A stretch of DNA of 64,000 bases from JAGVGT01 sp963807225 (GTDB taxonomy: Bacteria; Desulfobacterota; Desulfobulbia; Desulfobulbales; JAGXFP01), in NCBI GenBank assembly GCA_963807225.1, contig CAWEAD010000012.1:205590-269589 (forward strand), given 5' to 3'. The position numbers were made by a program, and so were the translations under genes. Shown piece by piece: positions 27,084 through 36,372 of the stretch. The notes under the pieces are model-generated. The model was not told where the DNA came from, did no database searches, and was given only the letters and a program-made list of their open reading frames with translations. Each line of letters opens with the position of its first letter. Positions within the stretch are counted from its first letter, which is position 1.

Positions 27084-27977
27084 TCAACCAGAAGAATCGA
27101 CAAAGCCTCGGACCAGGGTGGCGATCTCGTCCGCAGCCGTGTCCAATGCGAAATGACCGGCCTCGAGAACGTGAATTTGAGCGTTCGGCACATCCCGGCG
27201 ATAGGCTTCAGGTTCCGAGAGGTCGAACGAGAGATCATATTTACCCCAGATCACCAGCAGGCGTGGCTGCTTCTCGCGCATCCAAGCCTGCCACTTCGGG
27301 TATGCGTCGACGTTTGTGCGGTAGTCGTAGAAGAGGTCGCTTTGAATGTCCGCCTGACCCGGCTGGTTGAGAAAGGCAAATTCATCGGTCCAGAGATCCG
27401 GGTCATAGCGTTCCAGGTTCGGATCGTTCCCGACATGGCGCGTACGCGTCGTAGCTAGCGAGAGGAGATTTGTGCGAAGCGTGCTTTCGTTGGCAGGGCG
27501 GTCGGCCCAAAAAGCCCGCCGCGGCTGCCAATTCGCCCCCAGGCCTTCGTTGTGCGCCACGGCGTCCTGCACGATGAGAGCCTCGATCCTCTCCGGATGG
27601 GCGACGGCCATGCGGAAACCCACGGGGCCGCCGTAATCCTGCATGTAAAGCGTGTAGCGGGAAAGACCGAGCGCTTCGGTAAAGTGATTCACGATCTCGG
27701 CGTAGTGATCGAACGTATATGCGAATTTTTTCGGGTCCGGCCAGTCGCTGTGTCCGAAGCCCGGGTAATCGGGCGCGACAAGGTGATAGCGCTCGGAAAG
27801 CCGGGCGAAGAGAGGCTCGAACATCCGCGAGGAAGAGGGAAGTCCGTGGAGCAAGAGAATCGTTGGAGCATCCTCCGGTCCTGCTTCCCGATAAAATATG
27901 GAGAGTCCGTCAATCTTCATAGTGCGATAAAAAGATCTGCTGTGACCTGGAGGTACTCCTTGAGCCTTTCTTGACAT
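27084..27977 (-). CDS. Alpha/beta hydrolase with Asp nucleophile (epoxide hydrolase / dehalogenase-like)
   Basis: About 297 residues from 27977; an internal ATG at 27920 (MKIDGLSIFYREAG) aligns better with the family start and neither has a clear RBS. Motifs: oxyanion HGLPSSSRMF, nucleophile elbow MQDYGGPVG with Asp in place of Ser, acid in GKYDLSFDL and the final His in EAGHFALD. The Asp nucleophile places it with haloalkane dehalogenases and epoxide hydrolases. It is probably co-transcribed with the RidA gene, 19 bp upstream. Confidence 0.88.
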   Translation of the reverse strand: MSRKAQGVPPGHSRSFYRTMKIDGLSIFYREAGPEDAPTILLLHGLPSSSRMFEPLFARLSERYHLVAPDYPGFGHSDWPDPKKFAYTFDHYAEIVNHFTEALGLSRYTLYMQDYGGPVGFRMAVAHPERIEALIVQDAVAHNEGLGANWQPRRAFWADRPANESTLRTNLLSLATTRTRHVGNDPNLERYDPDLWTDEFAFLNQPGQADIQSDLFYDYRTNVDAYPKWQAWMREKQPRLLVIWGKYDLSFDLSEPEAYRRDVPNAQIHVLEAGHFALDTAADEIATLVRGFVDSSG

Positions 27978-27996
27978 TTGAGATGACCAGAAGACC

Positions 27997-28497
27997 TCAG
28001 AAAATCACCTCCAACTCGACGGGGGTGCCGAGCGGAAGGCTTGCGACGCCATACACCAAGCGGCAAGGGTTCTTCTCTTTTCCGAAGACGTCTTGCAGCA
28101 ACTCCGAAGCGGCGTCAGCGACTCTCGGATGATCGCGGAAATCTCCCGAAGTGGCCACCGACACGCCGAGCCGGACGATCCGCGTCACTTTGTCGAGTGA
28201 TCCCAAATGCTTCCGCGCGACAGCCAGCACGTTGAGCGCCGCACGATGAGCGGCCTTGCGCCCCGCGTCAATATCAAGCTCCGCGCCGACCCGCCCTATG
28301 AAGTTCGCCGCACGGCCTTCCGTGGGAAGCATCCCGGTCAGGAAAAGCATATTGCCCGTCTGCACCGCTTCGGCATAGGTGCCGAACGGCTCAGGCGGCG
28401 TCGGGAGCTCGATGGCAAGTTCTTTTAACCGTTGCTCGGCGCTGACCGGCCGAGAACCTTCGCGAGTTATCATTTGCTCTTTCGAATTTGGCTTCAT
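27997..28497 (-). CDS. RidA/YjgF-family protein
   Basis: The 166 residues match the Rid family: PTPPEPFGTYAEAVQTGNML, FLTGMLPTEG, AALNVLAVARKHLGSLDKV, RIVRLGVSV and LPLGTPVELEVIF at the end. Archetypal RidA has an Arg near CRL-GV that binds imine acids; here NPCRLVYGVASLP retains it. It may deaminate reactive imines or act on an intermediate of the adjacent hydrolase. RBS AGGAAAGAG lies close to the start. Confidence 0.9.
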   Translation of the reverse strand: MKPNSKEQMITREGSRPVSAEQRLKELAIELPTPPEPFGTYAEAVQTGNMLFLTGMLPTEGRAANFIGRVGAELDIDAGRKAAHRAALNVLAVARKHLGSLDKVTRIVRLGVSVATSGDFRDHPRVADAASELLQDVFGKEKNPCRLVYGVASLPLGTPVELEVIF

Positions 28498-28521
28498 TTA
28501 TCTCTTTCCTGTTGGATTTGA

Positions 28522-28821
28522 AGGAGTTGCGAACAAACGGGTGCCATTCCCGCCTGGATCGAACGTATACTCGAGGCCCGCATCGGGCCAGGGCTTGAGA
28601 AAATCGCTGTTCATCCGGAAAGCCTCTTACCGGAGCAAGAGAAGTGGTGGGTGTTGTCTACCAACCGTATGGCCGCTGCCGAAATCATGCCGGGGGATCC
28701 GGTCTTTAGGAGAGAAACCATTCCCGGCTATGCCGGAAAAAAATCGGGTACCGAACCGCGGCCCTTACTCTTGTCATTTCACCTTAATTTGTTGTCATAT
28801 CAGCTGTACATCAGCACATAG
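28522..28821 (+). pseudogene. Possible transposase C-terminal fragment
   Basis: A frame without a start codon is open from 28522 to a TAG at 28819 and reads IPAWIERILEARIGPGLEKI, then LLPEQEKWWVLSTN. The LP..EKWWVLSTN pattern recalls DDE transposases of the IS701 type, but the resemblance is weak and the fragment ends early. The remainder of 28498-29041 holds nothing I can support. Confidence 0.25.
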
Positions 28822-29041
28822 GAATTCGTATCATTGCCGGTCGCGGAAAGTCCAACAATTTTCTTGGCCGCCAAGAAATTCCAGATTTATTACGTATATT
28901 CAATATGTTGCATTCAAGGCTGCCGCGTCCGGCCGAAAAACCGGGCAAGCTGCCGGGCAGACGGGCCGGGGGTGAGGGGAACATCGGAATACACGGGCTG
29001 CAGAGAGGTTCGTTAGTTAGTCATTTTCGAAGATTACCGTG

Positions 29042-29448
29042 AAATTCCGGTGACATAATGCTCAATTCTCAGTCAAGAGATTCCAAAACATCTTGCCAGT
29101 ATAGAAGCATTGGGCCCACGCCGCTTTTCCGCCTGATGCTTGATGTTCGTCCTGTATCTTGAAAAACATCACTCAAACCGGACGATGGTGTCACAAAAAA
29201 TCTCCGGGTCGATGGAAAATGAAAAAACGTTTCTTGTTAACTTCTCCGCTCTCCGCTCCCGGGCTGAAAACAATGGTGCCTGGCCGGTTATACTCCGTCT
29301 CCGGGCTAGGGTTTGCGGGGTGGGACTTTGTCCAAGGTGTTGTGATATCCTTCCGGAAGAGGCTACCCTTTCTTCCTCAATTTTTTGCGGGACCGCCGCA
29401 GTGATCGAGCGGATGGCGGCAATCAGTCGGCCGGCCGGATCAAACAAA
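29042..29448 (+). repeat. Dispersed repeat family R, copy 3 (about 407 bp, 3' truncated)
   Basis: Matches copy 1 from AATTCCGGTGACATAATGCTC to GGATCAAACAAAG, then breaks off 12 bp before the yihY start, lacking the last 140 bp of the family. It therefore supplies the upstream region of yihY. Confidence 0.85.
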
Positions 29449-29459
29449 GAGTGCGCCAG

Positions 29460-30324
29460 ATGAATATGCCAAATTGGCTAAGCCAAAAGACTCGCGGGAT
29501 ATGGTCGATATTCCGTCTCGCCATCAAGAAGTTTTTGCGGATTGACGGGATGCAGTGGGCGGGCGCTTTCGCCTTCAATGCCTTCTTCGCCTTGTTTCCT
29601 TTGCTGGTGCTGCTGGTCACGATTGCCTCTTTCTTTGTCGACCAGGATCAAGCCGGCAAAGAGGTTATTTCCTACCTTGAAGGCTATGTACCGATAAGTG
29701 CCGATATGAAAAATCACATTTTCGGTACCATCGCAGGAGTGATCAAGTCACGCGGTGGGGCGAGCATGGTGGCGCTGGTAATCCTGGTCTGGGTCGCCCT
29801 CCAATGTTTCACCACCCTGATCCTGGCGACCAATCGCGCCTGGGAAACCGAGGGATACAAGTGGTGGCGGCTGCCGCTGAAAAGCCTGCTGTTATTCGGC
29901 CTCACGGTAGGTGCGATCCTTCTGGGCATGGCGGTTCCGGTCCTGGCAAAAATGGTAACCAGAATGGTTTTTTCCATTAAACGATTATCTGCCCTGGGTT
30001 TATACCCTGGGGGGCATTGTCCTGCCTTCGTTGGTGGTGTTTCTCAGTCTGACCCTGTTTTACTGGCTGGCTCCGCGACGCGACTCGCGGTTTTCCGAAG
30101 CAATGGGCGCCGCGCTGGGAGCCACGGCTCTCTTGCAGGGGGCCGAAGGTCTGTTCGTGATTTACCTCAGTAACTTCTCCCAATTTAATCCGATCTATGG
30201 CGCATTCGGCGGGATTATGGCCTTACTGATGTGGATTTATCTTTCCGGGTGCATTTTCATCTTCGGCGCCTGCCTTGGTGCCGCGCAAGCCGACAACCGT
30301 TCGCCTGCGCGGAAATTATCGTAG
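29460..30324 (+). pseudogene. YihY/BrkB-family membrane protein with one-base frameshift
   Basis: ATG 29460 gives MNMPNWLSQKTRGIWSIFRL, then WAGAFAFNAFFALFPLLVLL and further helices typical of the YihY (formerly RNase BN) family. At a T6 run (29968-29973) the frame is lost; deleting one T yields MVFPLNDYLPWVYTLGG and joins the second frame to 30324 (SQFNPIYGAFGGIMALLMWI). The restored protein of about 287 residues has six membrane helices, the usual number. It is an integral inner-membrane protein of unclear role. The homopolymer context favours a sequencing slip. Confidence 0.85.
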
Positions 30325-30350
30325 TGAAATGAAATATGGAGAATTGAAAC

Positions 30351-32717
30351 ATGACGACAAACACACTTACCCCTGAACTGCTCGAACGGATGGACGCCTA
30401 CTGGCGCGCCGCCAACTATCTCTCGGTCGGCCAGATTTATCTGTTCGACAATCCGCTGCTGAAACGGCCGCTGGAGCTCACCGATATCAAGCACATGCTG
30501 CTCGGCCACTGGGGCACGACGCCGGGTCAGAACTTCATCTATATGCACCTGAACCGGGTGATCAAGAAATACGATCTCGATATGATTTACATCTGCGGCC
30601 CCGGCCACGGCGGCCCGTCGGTGGTGGCCAACACCTATCTCGAGGGTACCTACAGCGAGATCTATCCCGAGATCAGCCGGGATGAGGCCGGACTCCGGAA
30701 GCTCTTCCTGCAGTTTTCCTTTCCCGGCGGCATTCCCAGTCATGCCTCGCCGGAATGCCCGGGCTCGATCCACGAGGGCGGCGAGCTGGGCTATTCGCTC
30801 AGCCATTCCTTCGGGGCGGTGTTCGACAATCCCGGTCTGATCGTCGCCTGCGTGATCGGCGACGGCGAGGCGGAGACCGGCCCGCTGGCCACCGCCTGGC
30901 ATTCCAACAAGTTCCTCAATCCGGTCAGTGACGGCGCGGTCCTGCCGATCCTGCACCTGAACGGCTACAAGATTGCCAATCCGACCATCCTGGCCCGCAT
31001 CGAGCCCGAGGAACTGGATCAGTTCCTGCGCGGCTGCGGCTGGACGCCATATTACGTCGAGGGGCACGAGCCCGAGCTGATGCATCAGGCCATGGCTAAG
31101 ACCCTGGATATGGTGGTGGAAGAGATCAAGAAGATCCAGCAGGAGGCCAGGGAGAATGGCAACCTCACCCGGCCGCGCTGGCCGCTGATCGTCCTCAAGT
31201 CCCCCAAGGGCTGGACCGGGCCGAAGGTGGTCGACGGCCTGCAGATCGAGGGCACCTTCCGGGCGCATCAGATACCGCTCTCCGACCCGAACAACCCCGA
31301 ACACCTCAAGTTGCTTGAAGAGTGGCTGCGGAGCTACCGGCCTCAGGAACTTTTCGATGGCGAGGGACGTCTCAAACCGGAACTGGCCGAGTTGGCGCCC
31401 GAAGGTGAGCGCCGCATGGGCGCCAATCCCCATGCCAACGGCGGCCTGCTGCTGCGCGATCTGATCATGCCGGACTTTCGCGACTATGCGGTGGATGTAC
31501 CGTCGCCGGGCTCGGTGCAGGCCGCCGACGCCCACCAGCTCGGGGTCTACCTCCGCGACGTGGCTAAGCTCAACCGGGAACAACGCAATTTCCGGATCTT
31601 CGGACCGGATGAGACCCTTTCCAATCGGCTGAACGCGGTTTTCGAGGTCACCAACCGTCAGTGGGAAGCCCGCACTCAGGTCAATGATGAGTTCCTCGCC
31701 GCGGATGGCCAAGTCATGGAGATTTTGAGCGAGCACCAGTGCCAAGGCTGGCTGGAAGGCTATCTGCTCACCGGGCGTCACGGACTGTTTGACTGCTACG
31801 AGGCCTTCATCCATATCGTCGATTCGATGTTCAACCAGCACGCCAAATGGCTGAAGGTAACAGCACATCTGCCCTGGCGGCGGAAAATCGCCTCGCTCAA
31901 TTATCTCCTGGCCTCGCATGTCTGGCAGCAGATGCATAACGGCTTCACCCACCAGGACCCCGGTTTCATCGATCACGTGGTCAATAAGAAGGCCGAGGTG
32001 GTGCGGGTTTATCTGCCGCCGGACGCCAACTGCCTGCTCTCGGTCTGGGATCATTGTCTGCGGAGCCGTCACTATGTCAACGTGGTGATTGCCGGCAAGT
32101 ATCAAGCGCCCCAGTGGCTGTCGATGGACGAAGCCGTCAAGCACTGCCGCAAGGGAGTGGGCATCTGGGAGTGGGCCGGCAACGATCGGGCGGCGGAGCC
32201 CGACGTGGTCATGGCCTGCTGTGGCGATGTGCCGACCCTGGAGACCCTGGCCGCGGTCGCCATCATGCGCGAGCACTTGCCGGAGCTGAAAATCCGGGTG
32301 GTCAACGTCGTCGACCTGATGAAACTGCAGCCGCAGAGCGAGCACCCGCACGGGCTCTCCGATCCGGATTTCGACGCGCTCTTCACCAAAGACCAGCCGA
32401 TCATCTTCGCCTTCCATGGTTATCCATGGCTGATCCACCGGCTGACCTACCGCCGCACCAATCACCACAACCTCCACGTCCGCGGCTACAAAGAAGAGGG
32501 CACCATCACCACCCCCTTCGACATGACGGTCTTAAACGATCTCGACCGTTTCCACCTGGTGATGGACACCATCGACCGCTTGCCGCAGACCGGCGACCCG
32601 GGCCTCACCCTGAAGGAGCGGCTCAAGGAGAAACTGATCGAGCATAGGCAGTACATCGAAAGACACGGCCAGGACCTGCCGGAGATCCGCAACTGGAAAT
32701 GGGGTAAACCCGGATGA
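30351..32717 (+). CDS. xfp: Phosphoketolase (xylulose-5-P / fructose-6-P)
   Basis: The 788 residues match full-length XFP. Thiamine-diphosphate and substrate motifs include GHWGTTPGQN, YICGPGHGGPS (about 80-90), SHASPECPGSIHEGGELGYS, VIGDGEAETGPLATAWHSNK and the C-terminal FHGYPWLIHRLTYRR. It splits Xu5P or F6P with phosphate into acetyl phosphate plus GAP or E4P. Whether F6P is accepted cannot be told. It lies 26 bp after yihY, and pgi and gnd are close by, which with acetate kinase at 5611 forms a phosphoketolase route to acetate and ATP. Confidence 0.97.
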   Translation: MTTNTLTPELLERMDAYWRAANYLSVGQIYLFDNPLLKRPLELTDIKHMLLGHWGTTPGQNFIYMHLNRVIKKYDLDMIYICGPGHGGPSVVANTYLEGTYSEIYPEISRDEAGLRKLFLQFSFPGGIPSHASPECPGSIHEGGELGYSLSHSFGAVFDNPGLIVACVIGDGEAETGPLATAWHSNKFLNPVSDGAVLPILHLNGYKIANPTILARIEPEELDQFLRGCGWTPYYVEGHEPELMHQAMAKTLDMVVEEIKKIQQEARENGNLTRPRWPLIVLKSPKGWTGPKVVDGLQIEGTFRAHQIPLSDPNNPEHLKLLEEWLRSYRPQELFDGEGRLKPELAELAPEGERRMGANPHANGGLLLRDLIMPDFRDYAVDVPSPGSVQAADAHQLGVYLRDVAKLNREQRNFRIFGPDETLSNRLNAVFEVTNRQWEARTQVNDEFLAADGQVMEILSEHQCQGWLEGYLLTGRHGLFDCYEAFIHIVDSMFNQHAKWLKVTAHLPWRRKIASLNYLLASHVWQQMHNGFTHQDPGFIDHVVNKKAEVVRVYLPPDANCLLSVWDHCLRSRHYVNVVIAGKYQAPQWLSMDEAVKHCRKGVGIWEWAGNDRAAEPDVVMACCGDVPTLETLAAVAIMREHLPELKIRVVNVVDLMKLQPQSEHPHGLSDPDFDALFTKDQPIIFAFHGYPWLIHRLTYRRTNHHNLHVRGYKEEGTITTPFDMTVLNDLDRFHLVMDTIDRLPQTGDPGLTLKERLKEKLIEHRQYIERHGQDLPEIRNWKWGKPG

Positions 32718-32829
32718 ACGGCAAACTCATTGATTGAAATGTCAAGGGTCCGGGCTCTTTCTGTAAACTATGGGCTCGAGCGGTAATTTGCTGGGTGGTT
32801 TACGGCATACTCACGGGTGAAGCAGGGTA

Positions 32830-34245
32830 ATGCTCGATTATTTAATCAATTTTGTCGCTCACCTCGGGCATTGGGGATACCTGGTCATCTTTATTGTCGT
32901 GGCGTTGGAATGTCAGGCCTTTTTGGGCTTGGTCATGCCGGGCGAGAGTCTGGTGCTGGTGGGAGGATTCTTTGCGGAACAAGGGCTGCTCGATCCGTGG
33001 GGACTAATCTTGGTGATCTCCATGGCCGCCATATTCGGTGACAGTATCGGCTATGAACTGGGGCGGCATCTGGGACGGGGATGGCTGCTGAAATATGAGG
33101 GACGGTTTGGCTTGCGTCGGGAGAAGCTGGATCGAGTGGACACTTTCCTCGTCCGCCATGGCGGCAAGGCCGTATTCGCCAGCCATTTTATGCATCTGTT
33201 GCGGGCCTTGATGCCCTTTATCGCCGGGGCGCGCCGTATGCCCTATCCGAAGTTTCTCTTCTTCAATGCAGTGGGTTGCATGGTCTGGGCGACCGTGTAC
33301 GTCTCGCTTGGCTATTTTGCCGGGGAGAGTTGGCGTGATGTCGCGAAATGGCTCGGTGACGCCAGCGAAATTGTCGGCGGCATCCTGCTGTTCTTCATCG
33401 CTCTGGTTTTGTTGTGGCGCTGGCTGGGACGGCACGAGGCCGAAGTTCAGAGGCGGTGGCGGGCGGTGGTGGATCATCCGCGCCTGGTCTCTTGGCGCCG
33501 CAGGTTCGATCCGGCAAGAGAATTTCTTCTCGACCGTCTCTCACCCCACGGTTATCTGGGCCTTCATTTGACCATCGGCGTCGTGCTTCTCATCGGCGCC
33601 GCCTGGTTGTTCGGCGGCATCGCCCAAGACGTGGTGGCCGGCGATCCCTTGACGGTCTTCGACAAAAATATCGCCGATTGGTTTCATCAACATCGGACTG
33701 CCGGGTTGACCTCGACGATGCAAATGGTGAGCGGTCTCGCCTCCACCACCTGGGTGACAGGGATCGCTACGGTAACCGCGATCGTCTTGTGTTGGAAACG
33801 CTGCTGGCACCGGTTGCTGGCTTTGGTGCTGGTCGTGCCCGGTGGCATGGCCCTGAACGTTTTGCTGAAAATTGCCTTCCATCGCCACCGCCCCAGTTTC
33901 AAGGATTCTTTCTTGATCTTTCACGGCTATAGTTTTCCGAGCGGCCACACGATGGGAGCCACATTGCTGTATGGCCTGCTGGCCGCTTTCGCTGTCATCG
34001 CCCTCAAGACCTGGCGCTGGCGAGTGGGGGCGGTTTTCGGCGCCTTGGTCATGGTTCTCCTGGTCGGATTCAGTCGAGTTTACCTGGGTGCCCATTATCC
34101 CAGCGATGTGTTGGGAGCCGCCGCGGCGGGTTTTGCTTGGCTGACCTTGTCTTTAACCGCGGTTGAAACCTGGCGCCGAAGCCGCCAGCGCCGCGACACT
34201 CTGCGGGGCGGTATCTCTACGGATTGCGATGAGAACGATATATAA
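32830..34245 (+). CDS. DedA (SNARE-associated) - PAP2 phosphatase fusion
   Basis: The 471 residues combine two membrane modules. Residues 1-200 are DedA-like: PGESLVLVGGFFA, FGDSIGYELGRHLG, FLVRHGGKAVFASHF and LRALMPFIAGARRM. Residues about 240-450 are a PAP2 lipid phosphatase with KIAFHRHRPS, SFPSGHTMGAT and SRVYLGAHYPSDVLG, the three catalytic motifs. Such fusions are known and may pair undecaprenyl-phosphate handling (DedA flippase, PAP2 dephosphorylation). It is probably monocistronic. Confidence 0.93.
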   Translation: MLDYLINFVAHLGHWGYLVIFIVVALECQAFLGLVMPGESLVLVGGFFAEQGLLDPWGLILVISMAAIFGDSIGYELGRHLGRGWLLKYEGRFGLRREKLDRVDTFLVRHGGKAVFASHFMHLLRALMPFIAGARRMPYPKFLFFNAVGCMVWATVYVSLGYFAGESWRDVAKWLGDASEIVGGILLFFIALVLLWRWLGRHEAEVQRRWRAVVDHPRLVSWRRRFDPAREFLLDRLSPHGYLGLHLTIGVVLLIGAAWLFGGIAQDVVAGDPLTVFDKNIADWFHQHRTAGLTSTMQMVSGLASTTWVTGIATVTAIVLCWKRCWHRLLALVLVVPGGMALNVLLKIAFHRHRPSFKDSFLIFHGYSFPSGHTMGATLLYGLLAAFAVIALKTWRWRVGAVFGALVMVLLVGFSRVYLGAHYPSDVLGAAAAGFAWLTLSLTAVETWRRSRQRRDTLRGGISTDCDENDI

Positions 34246-34702
34246 CCAGCCAGACGACCACAGCGAACCGGCAAAAGTAAGAAGATCAATCACGCCGCCG
34301 GTATTCCGCGCCTTCGACCGTCATCGGACGGCGGAAACCTTCCACCCCTCTGGCATTACTTGGCAATATCCGTTGCGGTGCGGTCGGCTGGGACTGAATA
34401 ATAATCCGGTGAATAAATACTGAACTTTGAGCGGCTAAAGGGATACAATTTCAAAAAGATTACCTTGGGTAATTGCCGGGAATCCCGTTCTGTAGCTAAG
34501 CGTCCGAGACGGGGCAAACTCCCGATACAAAACGGTTGAACCCGGAAAACTCTAAGTCTTGAGGCGTGGATATGGTTTCACCCTTGAGATTATTTTTCAA
34601 ACCTGCTCTGGAGATAATAAACCGGAACCGGGGAGATGTGATAATCTATAGCCGAACTGTCGAGGATCAGGCGATGTTGATCCTGAAGGAAAGGAGCAGA
34701 GC
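34246..34702. other. Gene-free region with possible structured leader before pgi
   Basis: No gene is seen. Near 34490-34600 there are stretches such as GGGGCAAACTCCCGATACAAAACGG and CTTGAGGCGTGG that look like a folded RNA but do not match a riboswitch I can name. Just upstream of pgi, AGGATCA and TGATCCT (34663-34685) form a 7-bp hairpin before the RBS AAAGGAG. Confidence 0.3.
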
Positions 34703-36370
34703 ATGAATAGAAAAATATCACCACTTACCAAAATCGCGGCCTGGCAGGCGCTCGAAGCCCATTATCCGAAAGTCAGGGAAAGGCATCTGCGGCAGCTGTT
34801 CGCGGAAGATCCCCAGCGCGGCGAGCGTTTTGCCACCGAGGCGGTCGGCATCTACTTTGACTATTCCAAACACCGGATCACCGACGAGACTCTCGGTCTC
34901 CTCGTGCAATTGGCAGAGGAGACCGGCCTGCGGGACCGCATCGATGCCATGTTCCGGGGCGACAGGATCAACACCACCGAGCAGCGGGCGGTTCTGCATG
35001 TGGCCTTGCGGGCCCCCAAGGGCCAAGCCCTGATCCTGGACGGCGAAGACGTGGTGCCGCAGGTCCACGGTGTGCTCGACAAGATGGCCGCCTTCTCCAC
35101 CCGGGTGCGCAGCGGCGAGTGGCGGGGCCACACCGGCAAGGCGATCCGCAACGTCATCAATATCGGCATCGGCGGCTCCGACCTGGGGCCGGTGATGGCC
35201 TACGAAGCCTTGCGGCATTATAGTCGGCGCGATCTGAATTTCCGCTTCGTCTCCAATATCGACGGTACCGACTTCGCCGAGGCCACCCGTGACCTCGACG
35301 CCGCCGAGACCCTGTTCATCATCTCGTCGAAGACCTTTACCACTCTGGAGACCATGACCAACGCCCATACCGCCCGCGAGTGGGCGTTGGCGTCACTGCA
35401 TGATCCCGCCGCCGTGGCCCGTCATTTCGTCGCGGTCTCGACCAACGGCGAGGGTGTGGCCAAGTTCGGCATCGACCCCGCCAATATGTTCGAGTTCTGG
35501 GATTGGGTCGGCGGGCGCTACTCGATGGATTCGGCCATTGGCCTCTCGACCATGCTTTCCATCGGCCCGGAAGAGTTCCGGGCCATGCTCGACGGGTTTC
35601 ACCAGATGGACGAACATTTCCGCACTGCCCCTTTCGAGCGTAACCTGCCGGTACTCATGGGCCTTCTGTCCCTCTGGTACAACAACTTCTTCGGGACCCA
35701 GACCGTGGCGGTCCTGCCCTATGAGCAATACCTGAAGCGCTTTCCGGCCTACCTCCAGCAGTTGACCATGGAGAGCAACGGCAAGCATGTCACCCTCGAC
35801 GGCACGGAAGTCGGCTACCAGACCGGGCCGATCTATTGGGGTGAACCGGGAACCAACGGCCAGCATTCCTTCTACCAGCTGATTCACCAGGGAACCAAAC
35901 TGATCCCCTGCGACTTCATCGGCTTCATGCAGCCGCTCAACCCCCTCGGCCGCCACCACGACCTGCTCCTGGCCAACGTCTTTGCCCAGGCCGAAGCGCT
36001 GGCCTTCGGCAAAACCCCGGAGGAGGTCAAAGCCGAGGGCACCCCGGCCGGGCTGGTCCCGCATCGGACCTTCAAGGGTAACCGGCCGTCCAGTACGATC
36101 CTGCTGGAAAAGTTGACTCCGGCGGCCCTGGGAAAACTGGTCGCTCTTTACGAACATAGTGTCTTCACCCAAGGGGCCATCTGGTCCATCGACTCTTTTG
36201 ACCAATGGGGGGTCGAACTGGGTAAGGCGCTGGCCGTGCGCATCATCTCCGAACTGGAGGCCGGGACTGCGCCCCAACTCAAGCACGACAGCTCGACCAA
36301 TTCCCTGATCCGGCGCTACCTGAAATTCAAGAAGCCGTCGATGAAGGCGGATTCAAAGGGAGATAAGTAA
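34703..36370 (+). CDS. pgi: Glucose-6-phosphate isomerase
   Basis: The 555 residues match the family length. Landmarks are NIGIGGSDLGPVMAYEAL, the SSKTFTTLETM phosphate loop, the GGRYSMDSAIGLS segment, the catalytic Glu in ESNGKHVTLDG, GEPGTNGQHSFYQLIHQG with the ring-opening His, and the Lys in SFDQWGVELGKAL. It interconverts G6P and F6P. Strong RBS (AAAGGAG). gnd starts 2 bp after its stop, so the two are translated from one transcript. Confidence 0.97.
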   Translation: MNRKISPLTKIAAWQALEAHYPKVRERHLRQLFAEDPQRGERFATEAVGIYFDYSKHRITDETLGLLVQLAEETGLRDRIDAMFRGDRINTTEQRAVLHVALRAPKGQALILDGEDVVPQVHGVLDKMAAFSTRVRSGEWRGHTGKAIRNVINIGIGGSDLGPVMAYEALRHYSRRDLNFRFVSNIDGTDFAEATRDLDAAETLFIISSKTFTTLETMTNAHTAREWALASLHDPAAVARHFVAVSTNGEGVAKFGIDPANMFEFWDWVGGRYSMDSAIGLSTMLSIGPEEFRAMLDGFHQMDEHFRTAPFERNLPVLMGLLSLWYNNFFGTQTVAVLPYEQYLKRFPAYLQQLTMESNGKHVTLDGTEVGYQTGPIYWGEPGTNGQHSFYQLIHQGTKLIPCDFIGFMQPLNPLGRHHDLLLANVFAQAEALAFGKTPEEVKAEGTPAGLVPHRTFKGNRPSSTILLEKLTPAALGKLVALYEHSVFTQGAIWSIDSFDQWGVELGKALAVRIISELEAGTAPQLKHDSSTNSLIRRYLKFKKPSMKADSKGDK

Positions 36371-36372
36371 CG

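Noticed and set aside
30237..32477. 746-codon open frame on the minus strand of the phosphoketolase gene
   Set aside because: It lies wholly antisense to a strongly conserved gene and its translation has no family pattern.
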